From Cytobacillus horneckiae (GTDB lineage: Bacteria > Bacillota > Bacilli > Bacillales > Cytobacillaceae), in the NCBI RefSeq assembly GCF_002835735.1, contig NZ_PISD01000061.1, positions 1-43,857 on the forward strand: DNA of 43,857 nucleotides. The letters are read 5' to 3'. A program made the position numbers and the translations under genes. Below, one piece after another: positions 8,572 to 16,736 of the stretch. Under the pieces are notes generated by a model. That model did not search any database. It had not been told where the DNA came from and saw only the letters and a list, made by a program, of their open reading frames with translations. Numbering within the stretch: the first letter of the stretch is position 1; every line of letters starts with the position of its first letter.

Positions 8572-8793
8572 TTGATAAGAGCACCTTTTATTGCTGATAA
8601 AATAACATACCTGAATGACGATAAAAAACATACTAGGACTGTATTTCATCCAGCTGTTTATTTCGATGAAGATGAAGCATACTGCTACTTTCCAGATGAA
8701 GAAACACAGTCTGGATTAATTGAGTACGATAATAAGGAACATGCCTTAACAAATGCTGAAACTCTCTACAAGTACTATGTATTGAATAAGTAA
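8572..8793 (+). CDS. small hypothetical protein
   Basis: I place the start at the TTG at 8572 because GAGGGCGG lies 5 bp before it. The in-frame ATG at 8557 has no ribosome site and would overlap that motif. The product of about 73 residues is rich in acidic and aromatic residues (PAVYFDEDEAYCYFPDEETQ). No family recognised. The acidic surface could mimic DNA, as in some anti-restriction proteins, but nothing beyond composition supports this. Confidence 0.5.
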   Translation: MIRAPFIADKITYLNDDKKHTRTVFHPAVYFDEDEAYCYFPDEETQSGLIEYDNKEHALTNAETLYKYYVLNK

Positions 8794-8819
8794 TAAAATT
8801 TTTATAAGGAGGAAGAAAT

Positions 8820-9680
8820 GTGCTAGAAATTATTCTAATTAACCTTGGAGTATCAACAGGTTATATTGATTATCTAAAAAACGAACCTTTAAATAGAATA
8901 AGTGAAAAGTTAGCTAAAACATATGATTATTCATCTGACATAAATAAAATGGAATATATTCCTGTCAATAAAATTAAAGGATTATGTACATTACGAGGTA
9001 AACCAGGAGTATCTCTATATGAGAATTTTAACAACTATAAATGCAGCCAATATAATAGCAAATATAATTTAGAAAAAACAACAGTTGAAACGTTTATAGA
9101 TAAAATGCAGTCCATGAGCCTTAAAGATATTCATGATACTTTTATATCTGGAGATTACTCCGGTTCTCTTAACTTTACTTACTATAAAGATGTTGATGAA
9201 TATTATGTTGGAACCGGTGGAAGCCACAGGACATTATTTGCAATAATTACTAGCGCCCCCCTAATATATGGGAAAGTTCACGAAATCTATGAATTAAATA
9301 CTTTAAAAGAGAGTAATTATATTTACTCACTTTCACAAAAACAGGAATTAAACAAGTTAGTAAGTTCACTTGGTTTAGAACTTAAACAGCATGATAATCA
9401 AAATTCTTATGATAAGGAAATATCATACTATTATTCTTTTAAGGAAACTAACTTAAAATCATTCGACATCCCTACGATCTACAATTATGGCGATGATGAA
9501 CAAGTTATTTACTCAAATAAAAAAATACATAAAGAAATTGAGTATCTACAAAATTTAAGAAATAAGAATTTGGCAATAACCCCCTACCCTACTTTCATTA
9601 GACAAAGCCTTTTTTTATTAAATGGGCTTTTCAGAAAAGATCCATTAATTAGCGATTTAAAAAAAATACATGATTTATAA
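8820..9680 (+). CDS. ParB/sulfiredoxin-fold-like protein of unknown role
   Basis: The start is the GTG at 8820. The overlapping ATG at 8818 is followed by an immediate stop, and AAGGAGGA is correctly spaced for the GTG. In the 286-residue product, DEYYVGTGGSHRTLFAIITS (about residues 124-143) resembles the G-x-HR-xxA motif of ParB N-terminal domains. IEYIPVNKI-like sequence upstream (MEYIPVNKIKGLCTLRGKPG) fits the first strands of that fold. No HTH domain follows, so it is not a plasmid partition ParB. Such stand-alone domains can bind nucleotides or act as nucleases. The function is open. Confidence 0.45.
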   Translation: MLEIILINLGVSTGYIDYLKNEPLNRISEKLAKTYDYSSDINKMEYIPVNKIKGLCTLRGKPGVSLYENFNNYKCSQYNSKYNLEKTTVETFIDKMQSMSLKDIHDTFISGDYSGSLNFTYYKDVDEYYVGTGGSHRTLFAIITSAPLIYGKVHEIYELNTLKESNYIYSLSQKQELNKLVSSLGLELKQHDNQNSYDKEISYYYSFKETNLKSFDIPTIYNYGDDEQVIYSNKKIHKEIEYLQNLRNKNLAITPYPTFIRQSLFLLNGLFRKDPLISDLKKIHDL

Positions 9681-9715
9681 GAGTTATTACTAATTAGTGG
9701 TAGGGGCGATGTACA

Positions 9716-9952
9716 ATGTTTAAAGAAGTTATAAAATTTTTTATGGCTATTGTATTAATTAGTTTATTAATAGCTTTATTTTTTTATTACGCAGAAACAA
9801 TTATTGGCTCTATTGTTTATGTTATTAGTGGATTTATTGAATGGGTGTTATCTCTTCATAAGTTTCTCCAGTATTTTATAGGAGCGTTCACTGTATTATC
9901 TTTGATAGTTATTCCACTTTGGTTATTTTTCAAGCAAGATTATCTAATATAA
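9716..9952 (+). CDS. small two-helix membrane protein
   Basis: This is a 78-residue protein of mostly hydrophobic sequence: FMAIVLISLLIALFFYYAET, then a second stretch around GSIVYVISGFIEWVL, and a third FIGAFTVLSLIVIPLWLFF. It therefore has two or three membrane helices. A purine-rich GGTAGGGGCG precedes the ATG. It is the last gene of the rightward cargo run, 1 bp before an intrinsic terminator. It could be a holin-like or immunity-type membrane peptide. Unrecognised. Confidence 0.55.
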   Translation: MFKEVIKFFMAIVLISLLIALFFYYAETIIGSIVYVISGFIEWVLSLHKFLQYFIGAFTVLSLIVIPLWLFFKQDYLI

Positions 9953-9953
9953 A

Positions 9954-9981
9954 AAAGCCTTGTTAACAAGGCTTCTTTACT
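9954..9981 (+). terminator. intrinsic terminator closing the cargo run
   Basis: AAGCCTTGTTAACAAGGCTT is a perfect inverted repeat flanked by an A run on the left and a T-rich stretch on the right. It can end transcription from the left, and it separates the rightward run from the leftward parA operon. Confidence 0.8.
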
Positions 9982-10046
9982 TATTTTATGACTTGAAGAA
10001 ATCAAGTCCTTTTATTGTTATTCGTATGTTGAATTGAAATTTCTAT

Positions 10047-10478
10047 TTAATCTTGAGATAAATAAATCCAATTTCTTTCATCAAATTCTTCAATAATATA
10101 ATTTGAATTTATATTTTGCAAAATTTTGTTAAAAGATTTTATATTATCTTCATTATCATACAAATCTTCTTGAATATATTCCTTAATAATATAATTCGTT
10201 AAATTTGTATTATTAACAAAATCCGAAAAGAACATTCTTAGGAGCAGTGAATCTTCTTCATTTAATTTTTCATCATTAATTAATGAAATCCTAAATACAT
10301 TTAATATCTTGTTAATATCTTCTTCATCCAGATTACATAATGGTTCTAGTTTTTTATCTTCTTGTGTAAATGGATTTCTAGTATCTTCAATTACTACATA
10401 AGATATAATTATTCCATTTTTTAACGCATGGAAAATTTCTAAATCCCGCAATTTCAAAATTCTATGAAGTGAAATCAT
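10047..10478 (-). CDS. hypothetical protein, last gene of the parA operon
   Basis: The 143-residue acidic protein (NLDEEDINKILNVFRISL, IKEYIQEDLYDNEDNIKSF) has no membrane segment or recognised motif. It starts 20 bp after the stop of the ribbon-helix-helix-like partner gene, behind AGAGGAAAT, so it is co-transcribed with parA. It may be an accessory partition or copy-control protein, on context only. Confidence 0.6.
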   Translation of the reverse strand: MISLHRILKLRDLEIFHALKNGIIISYVVIEDTRNPFTQEDKKLEPLCNLDEEDINKILNVFRISLINDEKLNEEDSLLLRMFFSDFVNNTNLTNYIIKEYIQEDLYDNEDNIKSFNKILQNINSNYIIEEFDERNWIYLSQD

Positions 10479-10498
10479 AATTTCCTCTTACCCAATTA

Positions 10499-10948
10499 TT
10501 AATCCCCTTTTTTAGACAGAATACCTTCTGCTTCCAAAACTTGCCTAATCACATCATTTACTATTTTTGATTTTATACCCTTCTTCTTTTTCTTATTCCT
10601 ACTTTTATTTATAACTAATTTGTTCAGACCTTTATGGACATCTGCATCAAAATAAATACCAACAAATTCTTTCGATGGTTCTTCATCATCTAATATGCTA
10701 CTTAAAATACTAGTAGTATTAATAATATTATCTTCATTGTTATTATTTTTTAAATCAATATCAGTTTTGCTATCATTAACAATATCATTATTAATGTTAA
10801 CATCATTATTAATGTTATTATTATCATTATTCTTTTTAATATCAGTTTTCCTCTCTTCATCTTCTGCTGCAAACTGATTAACAAATTGTCTAGCTGCACT
10901 ATCTTTCTTTTTTATTTTATCCTTTATTGCGTTAGTGTTTTTTGACAC
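10499..10948 (-). CDS. ParA partner, putative centromere-binding protein with Asn/Asp/Ile-rich linker
   Basis: The 149-residue protein begins at a GTG behind GAGGAGATG, inside the end of parA (17-bp overlap, so translationally coupled). Layout: a charged N-terminal helix; a low-complexity linker (about residues 38-80) almost wholly Asn, Asp and Ile; then FVGIYFDADVHKGLNKLVIN and SKIVNDVIRQVLEAEGILSK, which look like a ribbon-helix-helix fold (strand, helix, helix). Small RHH proteins next to type Ib ParA bind the centromere and stimulate the ATPase. The linker DNA (10715-10850) is built of the same ATTAATAATGAT-like units found in the upstream spacer and in the ParR-like gene. Confidence 0.7.
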   Translation of the reverse strand: MSKNTNAIKDKIKKKDSAARQFVNQFAAEDEERKTDIKKNNDNNNINNDVNINNDIVNDSKTDIDLKNNNNEDNIINTTSILSSILDDEEPSKEFVGIYFDADVHKGLNKLVINKSRNKKKKKGIKSKIVNDVIRQVLEAEGILSKKGD

Positions 10949-11717
10949 GTTTTTTCATCTCCTCTACAAAAGGAACATAATATTCAATAGCATTATCTAG
11001 TTCCTTATTACTCTCAAATCCTTCGATCGACAACCTTCTTGTAGTTGCTTTTCTTTTAATTACACTTTCAAATTTTAATTTCGGATAATCTTCCTCAACG
11101 GCAAGTTCCATGGCTTCATTTTCTTTAGCTCTTGAATCTATTAAACTAAATAGAATTCCAAGAGTTTTTAAGTTAGGATTATACGCTTCCTGAGTAGCTT
11201 GTATGATTTCCATAAACTTCGGTATTGCATAATAGGCAAACATTGAACCATCAAACATTACAATAGCATAGCTACCTTCATCAGACTTTGTTGCCAAAGG
11301 AAGTAGGGTCTGTTCATATAATCCTGGTGGAGTATCTATAATAATCCAATCATATCTATCCATTACAGGCTTTAAAGCCTTTTCTAGAGCATCAAGTCCA
11401 AGTTTATTACTGTACATAGTTTTTGCTAGGGTTGCTAAGTAATCATTAGATGGTATAATATCTAAGTTTTCTTTAACGTTAAAAATATATGGCCTAGCAT
11501 CTCCATTTGTAATAGCTTCTAGAACTGTTTTATTTTCAAATACGTCACATATATCATATTCTCCAGTAAGAAAAGATGTTAAATTCCCTTGACTATCCAT
11601 ATCTATAGCAAGTACCTTTTCTTCTCTACTTAATAAAAATGATGTTATGCCACTTGAAGTTGACTTAGAGCAACCACCTTTACTGATACCGAACGTTATT
11701 ATTTTTGCCACACTCAC
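10932..11717 (-). CDS. parA: ParA-family partition ATPase
   Basis: The 261-residue protein begins ITFGISKGGCSKSTSSG, the deviant Walker A box with signature Lys13 and catalytic Lys18. It continues VLAIDMDSQGNLTSFL (Walker A prime) and YDWIIIDTPPG (Walker B). There is no N-terminal HTH, so it is a type Ib-like ParA. It is expected to pattern the nucleoid and segregate plasmid copies with the partner gene it overlaps. GTG start at 11717 behind AAGGTGATG. The 760-bp AT-rich spacer upstream is the natural place for its promoter and centromere. Confidence 0.92.
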   Translation of the reverse strand: MSVAKIITFGISKGGCSKSTSSGITSFLLSREEKVLAIDMDSQGNLTSFLTGEYDICDVFENKTVLEAITNGDARPYIFNVKENLDIIPSNDYLATLAKTMYSNKLGLDALEKALKPVMDRYDWIIIDTPPGLYEQTLLPLATKSDEGSYAIVMFDGSMFAYYAIPKFMEIIQATQEAYNPNLKTLGILFSLIDSRAKENEAMELAVEEDYPKLKFESVIKRKATTRRLSIEGFESNKELDNAIEYYVPFVEEMKKRVKKH

Positions 11718-11759
11718 ACATCACCTTTCTTAAACCTTTGATTGTTAACTGTTTAACCA

Positions 11760-12180
11760 ATTTTAACATAGCAAGTTTTATATTTGGTATATGATTTTCT
11801 ATGATTAAAATTACTAATAGTATTATTTCTCTTATCAAAAACAATATTAATATCAATATCGATACTATTCTTTAAATGATGTCATTACTATAATATTAAT
11901 AATTTTAATTTTAATACTATCAATAATATTGATATTGATAGTATTTTTATTATTATTTATAAAAATACCTTCATGCTAATTTTATAGATAATAATAATAT
12001 TATTATGTAAACAATTAATATTTTTAATAATACAAGCAAAAGCAATTTTGAAAACAATATCATTTATAATATTAATATTGATATAATTATTTATAATGCA
12101 ATTGTTTTTATATTTAATTATATGATTAAAATAAACATTGTTATGGTAAATAAAAGTGATTTTGAAATTATAATTAATAT
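11760..12180. repeat. AT-rich, repeat-filled spacer; candidate centromere (parS-like)
   Basis: This stretch is almost free of G and C and is built from units such as AATATTAATATTGATATT in both orientations. AATACTATCAATA (11913-11925) and TATTGATAGTATT (11933-11945) form a perfect 13-bp inverted repeat with a 7-bp spacer. AATATCAATATCGATACTATT lies about 60 bp to the left. No gene is visible. Its position directly upstream of parA fits a centromere bound by the RHH-like partner. The same DNA units recur inside three coding regions elsewhere in the window. Confidence 0.5.
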
Positions 12181-12181
12181 C

Positions 12182-12210
12182 TTGAAAAAATTAACTGAAT
12201 TATGTTATTA
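12182..12210 (+). promoter_or_regulatory. candidate promoter of the MoxR/VWA set with degenerate operator
   Basis: TTGAAA (12182-12187) and TTATTA (12205-12210) are 17 bp apart. Between them TTAACTGAATTATGTTAT (12191-12208) keeps the left half of the palindrome TTAACTGAATACAGTTAA (14 of 18 positions). The placement between -35 and -10 is the same as at 25728-25745. The -10 is poor, so this is tentative. Confidence 0.4.
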
Positions 12211-12216
12211 TGTATC

Positions 12217-12470
12217 TATACTTTTTTACTTTACTCACTCTTAAGTGGTTGATACGCTCTTTCCTTTATAAGGTTAAGATACGATCAACAAAAACTCTTT
12301 GACTTTCAAAACAACATTGTTATTGAAAGAAGTAACTATGTCTGGTTACAAAAATTATTTTATGTGAATAAAAAACTTATACTTGTTATATTAAAAACCA
12401 ATTTATCTTTAGGGCTATATTCTACCTAAATTTGAATTGGTTTTTTTTATATATAATTTTAAATTTTGAA
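12217..12470 (+). promoter_or_regulatory. structured 5' leader of the MoxR/VWA set
   Basis: About 250 nt separate the candidate promoter from the first gene. Predicted helices include GTTGAT/ATCAAC (about 12248-12290), the bulged hairpin CTTTCAA/TTGAAAG (12303-12329), and the terminator-like hairpin at 12394-12449. No convincing peptide is encoded. A leader of this length with stacked hairpins suggests RNA-level control, for example antitermination. Confidence 0.45.
12394..12449 (+). terminator. leader terminator/attenuator before the 310-aa gene
   Basis: AAAACCAATT (12394-12403) pairs with AATTGGTTTT (12435-12444), and TTTAGG (12408-12413) pairs with CCTAAA (12425-12430) inside it. A run of T follows directly. 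The ribosome site of the next gene begins about 20 bp downstream, leaving no room for another promoter. Confidence 0.65.
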
Positions 12471-12481
12471 AGGAGAAAGTC

Positions 12482-13414
12482 ATGCAAATTCAAAAAGAAT
12501 TAAAAGAAAAATCAATTGTTGCAGCTAAAGAAAATCAAGAAGGAACTATTGGAAATCTTTTTTGGTATTCAATCGGAAATCATTTAATTTCAAGAGAGGA
12601 ACTAGAAACAAAGTTTGACGATGTTGGTTTAGATCATAACTGGCTACCCAATCCCATCAGAATTTCAGATGCGTTCAGACGGGCTACAAAAGAAATTCAA
12701 AAAAGGAATATGCCTACTAATGATCCAAAAACTTTCTTTAACTTCTTAACTAGAGAAGTCTACTCTGATAAAAATATGATTCAACGAAATATTGTTGTTG
12801 AAAAAGTTGACCAATCTGGTAAGCGTCTAGAATATAACCCTACAGCATCTATAATTTTGCTAAATAAGAAGGATAGTACGATTAGTATAAGCGTAGAAGA
12901 CGGAGAACAAGAAACAGCTGCACAAGCTTTAGCAGAAGATGCAGTCAAACGTTATCATAAGTACTCAAAATTTTATGGTTCACAAAATTTAAGAGTAATG
13001 GTAGCTAAGATACTAGCTTCTTTAGCTCCAACTCAAGTACGTCCTAATGGTGGGGTTTATTTTGTTCCTAAAACCTTTGAAAATGATTTAGAGCAATTAA
13101 GTTGTCTATGCAATTCCTTAGAGCAATCAGAAGCTTTTTCAATACCTCTTTTTGATACTAAAGATAATAGGGGTATGGTAAACAAAAAGTTACATGAAGA
13201 TATGCTCTCAGTATTACACAATTGTGACTCTTTATTGTTTGACAATAGTAAGATTGATAAGTCAAAAATTAAAGAAGCTATTAGTGATGCAAAAAGGATT
13301 GCTGACACATTTAAAACGTATCAAAGTGTAGTTTCTTTGGATGTTGAAGTTTTGAATAAAAACCTTAACGAACTAAGAGAACGAGCAGTATCACTTATGA
13401 AAAAAATGGATTAA
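12482..13414 (+). CDS. 310-aa protein of unknown function, first of a MoxR/VWA set
   Basis: This soluble protein has AAAGGAG before its ATG. It starts with a helical region (ENQEGTIGNLFWYSIGNHLI), has a beta-rich centre (NPTASIILLNKKDSTISISV), then RVMVAKILASLAPTQVRPNG leading into GVYFVPKTF, and ends in long helices (LDVEVLNKNLNELRERAVSL). It may belong to DUF6744, a family I associate with phage and mobile-element MoxR neighbours, but I cannot confirm that. Because the next two genes encode a MoxR AAA+ ATPase and a VWA protein, it is the likely adaptor or substrate-recognition part. Each of the three genes lies behind its own terminator. Confidence 0.65.
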   Translation: MQIQKELKEKSIVAAKENQEGTIGNLFWYSIGNHLISREELETKFDDVGLDHNWLPNPIRISDAFRRATKEIQKRNMPTNDPKTFFNFLTREVYSDKNMIQRNIVVEKVDQSGKRLEYNPTASIILLNKKDSTISISVEDGEQETAAQALAEDAVKRYHKYSKFYGSQNLRVMVAKILASLAPTQVRPNGGVYFVPKTFENDLEQLSCLCNSLEQSEAFSIPLFDTKDNRGMVNKKLHEDMLSVLHNCDSLLFDNSKIDKSKIKEAISDAKRIADTFKTYQSVVSLDVEVLNKNLNELRERAVSLMKKMD

Positions 13415-13490
13415 TAGAGATAGAGATAAATTAAAAATCAAATGTGAGAAAAAGGTTCGCAATAATAGCTATTGCATATAAAAAAAAGAT

Positions 13491-13524
13491 GACTAATCAT
13501 ATACATATATGATTAGTCTTTTTA
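13491..13524 (+). terminator. intrinsic terminator directly before the moxR ribosome site
   Basis: GACTAATCATAT and ATATGATTAGTC form a perfect 12-bp stem with a 4-nt loop (13491-13518), followed by CTTTTTATAT-type T-rich sequence. The ribosome site AGGGAG begins at 13528, so no promoter fits between. The next gene must be reached by readthrough, or be initiated upstream of the hairpin. Confidence 0.85.
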
Positions 13525-13541
13525 TATAGGGAGATATGAAA

Positions 13542-14639
13542 ATGACAAAAATAATTGATATTAAAAATACATTAAACCAAAAGTACTTTGAAAGAGAAAA
13601 CGAAATAGAAGCAATGCTAACAGCGATTGTTGCAAGGCAACACATATTATTAATTGGTTCGGCTGGTACTGGGAAATCTGCTATTTCATCTGAACTAAAA
13701 AATGTTATAAAAGGCAGCAATTACTTTCAATGGCTTCTAACTCAATTTTCAACACCTGAAGAATTGTTTGGTGTAATCTCTATTAAAGAATTAGAGAATG
13801 GAATATACAAAAGAAATATCCAAGGGAAATTACCTGAAGCCCATTTTGCCTTCTTAGATGAAATATTTAAGGCTAATAGTGCTATTTTAAATAGTTTATT
13901 AACCATTATTAATGAGCGATTATTCTACAATAACGGCAGCCCATTAAAAACTCCATTAATGAGTATAGTTGGTTCATCAAACGAATATCCAGAAGAGGGG
14001 GAAGGACTAGAAGCCTTATTTGATAGATTCTTGCTACGGTTTGAAGTTGAATATATCAAAGATGAGAATAATTTTATTCAAATGTTAAAAGGTGATAATC
14101 AAAATATCCAAATGCCTTCATTGACCTTAGATGAATTGATACAGGAACAATTCTTAGCTGATACAGTAAACATTCCCGTGGATGTTTATAATGTCTTAGC
14201 TGAAATACGAAGATTACTTGCAGATGAAGGTATTAGGCCATCAGATAGAAGATTTAAGCAAAGCTTATCCTTATTAAAAGCAAAAGCTCATATTGAGGGA
14301 AGGAATGAAGTGCTGGTTGGAGATATTTTGTTATTGAAAAATGCACTTTGGGAAACAGTAGATCAAAAGACTTTAACCAGTCAAATTGTTACTGAAAATG
14401 CTCAGGATAAAGTTACATTATTAATCCAACAACGAGAATCAGAAGTTGATGAGCTGTGTAAACAAGGATATGAGAGCAATGATACTGACACTAAAATAGA
14501 AACAAGAAAGAAATTATTAACTATTGAAAAAGAGTTAGAGGAATTAAAATCGAAAAGTAATAATCCAGCTATTCAATCGATGTTGAATAAAATTAAAACT
14601 ACTACAGTAGCTATCCAAGAATCAGTTTTAGGATTCTAA
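13542..14639 (+). CDS. MoxR/RavA-type AAA+ ATPase
   Basis: The start at ATG 13542 gives 8-bp spacing to AGGGAG. The ATG 6 bp upstream would nearly overlap it. Near the N-terminus LLIGSAGTGKSAISSELK is Walker A, followed by the MoxR-typical FSTPEELFGVISIKELENG, Walker B AHFAFLDEIFKANSAILNSL, and sensor 1 around MSIVGSSNEYPEEGEGLEAL with FDRFLLRFE, the arginine-finger strand. The last 90 residues are helical. MoxR ATPases work with VWA-domain partners as chaperones or in complex remodelling and activation (RavA-ViaA, NorQ-NorD). The VWA gene follows. The length (365 residues) is usual for the family. Confidence 0.9.
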   Translation: MTKIIDIKNTLNQKYFERENEIEAMLTAIVARQHILLIGSAGTGKSAISSELKNVIKGSNYFQWLLTQFSTPEELFGVISIKELENGIYKRNIQGKLPEAHFAFLDEIFKANSAILNSLLTIINERLFYNNGSPLKTPLMSIVGSSNEYPEEGEGLEALFDRFLLRFEVEYIKDENNFIQMLKGDNQNIQMPSLTLDELIQEQFLADTVNIPVDVYNVLAEIRRLLADEGIRPSDRRFKQSLSLLKAKAHIEGRNEVLVGDILLLKNALWETVDQKTLTSQIVTENAQDKVTLLIQQRESEVDELCKQGYESNDTDTKIETRKKLLTIEKELEELKSKSNNPAIQSMLNKIKTTTVAIQESVLGF

Positions 14640-14646
14640 TTAGTTT

Positions 14647-14683
14647 GACAGTCAAAGTTCTAGTCTTTGACTGTCTTTTTTTT
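14647..14683 (+). terminator. intrinsic terminator between the moxR-like and VWA genes
   Basis: GACAGTCAAAG (14647-14657) and CTTTGACTGTC (14665-14675) make a perfect 11-bp stem with a 7-nt loop, followed by eight T. It begins a few bases after the ATPase stop codon. The VWA ribosome site starts about 15 bp after the T run. Confidence 0.9.
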
Positions 14684-14713
14684 AAATAACCACATAATGA
14701 GAGGATGAGAAAA

Positions 14714-16165
14714 ATGTTTTTAAGAAAACATGAAATAGTTTATAAAAATAGTACAGTTAATGCTGACGCTTTTGACAAAAGGAGATTTAATGAGTTATTA
14801 AAAATGTCAAAAGGGCTGAAAGAAATAAAATCTAATGGCGATGCAGTATTCCCATTATTTTCTCAGTTAATGGGAGATATTTGGAGTGCATTATATAAAA
14901 GCAAGCCTGATTTAATTACAGATGAAATACCAAAAGAATTGCTTCCTAATTACTCATATATGGAAAAAGTGATGGCTGAAGAATTATTTAAAGGTAGTAG
15001 AGAACTTACCAAGTTAGATGATTTATCTTCAGCTCTTTCTACTATCTCTTTTTCCAACCAAGTTTTGGACTGGATAAATGAAGAAGCTAAGAATAATGGA
15101 GAGTTTAAAAATGCTTTAGAAAAAGCAATGGAATCTTATAATCAGCAAAAGAATGATGAAGGAGAAAACACTACTGAAAATAAAAATCAGCAGCAAGGTT
15201 CTAATGAACATGAGAATAACATGCAGCAACTTGCTGATCAGTTGGAAAGTAGTTTAACTGGAACAAATACCATAGGTTCCATGCTCCAAGAATCGATAAA
15301 AGAATCTCAACAAAAGAAGGAAAATATGCAGAAGATTTTATCTGGAATCACTTCTGGAAGTAGCTCAGCTGAAATGGAGAAAGTTCCACTTAGAGATAAA
15401 TTTGAATTAGCACAAGCTTTAGAGAAAAACCCCAACTTTAAAAAAATATCTGATTGGGCGGGTAAGTTTAAACAGTTGGCTCGCTCGAAACAGAAAGTAA
15501 AGCATAAGGAAACTGTTAATAGAAGTGGTGTTACCATTGGTAATGAAATAGAACGACTTCTTCCTAGTGAAATGGCTAATATGGCTATTCCTGCCGCGAA
15601 AAATGATTTTGTACGTAGATTAAGTGAGTCACAAACAATGGTCTATAATAAAAAAGGGAAAGATAAACTTGGCAAAGGTCCAATTATTCTTTGTTTAGAT
15701 GAATCAGGTTCAATGAGAAATCTTGAGTCTCAAAGTAAAGGTTTTGCTTTAGCCATTATGTCAATCGCTCAAAAACAAAAACGGGACTTTGCATTAATTA
15801 GTTTCTCTAATAATGCAAATGTCACAGTATTCCCAAAGGGTAAAAGTGATGTTAAGGATATTATCAAATTTGCAAAAAGCTTTATGAGTGGTGGAACAAA
15901 CTTTTTTGCTCCATTAAAGAATGCATTACAATTAATTAATGGAAGTCGTTTTAAAAATGCTGATATAATATTTGTAACTGATGGAGAAGCTAATTTAACA
16001 AAAGAATTCATCGAAGAATTTAACAAGATAAAAGTTCAAAAGAAGTTTCAATGCTTATCTATACTTATTGGAAGTAATGTAAACGAAGAAACAGTAAGTA
16101 AGTTTTCGGACAATACAGTAAAAGCAAAAGATTTTACACAAGCAGATAAAGCATTTGAAGTATAA
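14714..16165 (+). CDS. VWA-domain protein, partner of the MoxR ATPase
   Basis: ATG 14714 is preferred over ATG 14705 because GAGAGG lies 9 bp before it. The product has about 483 residues. The N-terminal two thirds are helical and charged, with a Gln/Asn/Glu-rich linker (about residues 145-185). The C-terminal third is a von Willebrand A domain: IILCLDESGSMRNLE holds the MIDAS DxSGS motif near residue 327, SGGTNFFAPLKNALQ has the MIDAS threonine, and ADIIFVTDGEANLTKEF the aspartate. This is the ViaA/CoxE-type layout paired with MoxR ATPases. There is no membrane segment, so it acts in the cytosol. Partner and target are unknown. Confidence 0.88.
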   Translation: MFLRKHEIVYKNSTVNADAFDKRRFNELLKMSKGLKEIKSNGDAVFPLFSQLMGDIWSALYKSKPDLITDEIPKELLPNYSYMEKVMAEELFKGSRELTKLDDLSSALSTISFSNQVLDWINEEAKNNGEFKNALEKAMESYNQQKNDEGENTTENKNQQQGSNEHENNMQQLADQLESSLTGTNTIGSMLQESIKESQQKKENMQKILSGITSGSSSAEMEKVPLRDKFELAQALEKNPNFKKISDWAGKFKQLARSKQKVKHKETVNRSGVTIGNEIERLLPSEMANMAIPAAKNDFVRRLSESQTMVYNKKGKDKLGKGPIILCLDESGSMRNLESQSKGFALAIMSIAQKQKRDFALISFSNNANVTVFPKGKSDVKDIIKFAKSFMSGGTNFFAPLKNALQLINGSRFKNADIIFVTDGEANLTKEFIEEFNKIKVQKKFQCLSILIGSNVNEETVSKFSDNTVKAKDFTQADKAFEV

Positions 16166-16179
16166 ACATACTTTTTTAA

Positions 16180-16209
16180 AGAGCATGGTTGAAACCGTGC
16201 TCTTTTTTA
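16180..16209 (+). terminator. intrinsic terminator after the VWA gene
   Basis: AGAGCATGGTT pairs with AACCGTGCTCT (one G-U) across a short loop and is followed by six T. It lies 15 bp after the VWA stop codon and closes the three-gene set. Confidence 0.85.
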
Positions 16210-16468
16210 TTTTAATTACAAACCTCAAAAATAATCAAAATAAGGGAAAATTTGAATAAATCACAGGATTTTCAATAATTTGCTTTTATATACTTTAATT
16301 TTTATGTTTGACAAAATAAATATCACACCAACAAAACACAATATATAGTAGTGTCGAATATTATCAATCTACTATATGTTGATTTTCATAAACAATCATT
16401 GGTAGAATAATAAGAAGAGAAAGGAGGATTATTCCAACATTAATTCACAACAGAAGGGAGGACATAAA
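16210..16468. other. intergenic stretch before a small basic gene
   Basis: This is AT-rich and non-coding. TTGACA occurs near 16308, but no -10 lies at the right distance, so no promoter is called. A GGGAGG ribosome site at the right end belongs to the next small gene. Confidence 0.4.
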
Positions 16469-16600
16469 ATGAGAAGAATCAGAAGTACAGCTCAGTTAAA
16501 AAGCAGCATGAATAAAATAAAAAGAGAATTAAATAAAACAGAACGTGATCTTAACAGGGAAATGAATAAATTAAAGAGAACAATTAAAAAAGGCTTCTAA
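16469..16600 (+). CDS. 43-residue basic helical peptide
   Basis: GGGAGGAC precedes the ATG. The peptide (MRRIRSTAQLKSSMNKIKRE plus a further 23 residues rich in Lys, Arg, Asn and Glu in a heptad-like pattern) would be one long basic helix. It could bind nucleic acid or form a coiled coil. There is no terminator or obvious partner. Moderate confidence rests on the ribosome site. Confidence 0.5.
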   Translation: MRRIRSTAQLKSSMNKIKRELNKTERDLNREMNKLKRTIKKGF

Positions 16601-16736
16601 TGTGCTGCAACACAATAAAGCCTCGGAAAAATATTTATATCTATAATAGCTGTTTTGAAGAATAAATAAAAGGGTAATTTACCGTACTCTTTAAAATTAA
16701 TTTCTTATATAGTAAAATAAGGGAGAAGCAAATTAG

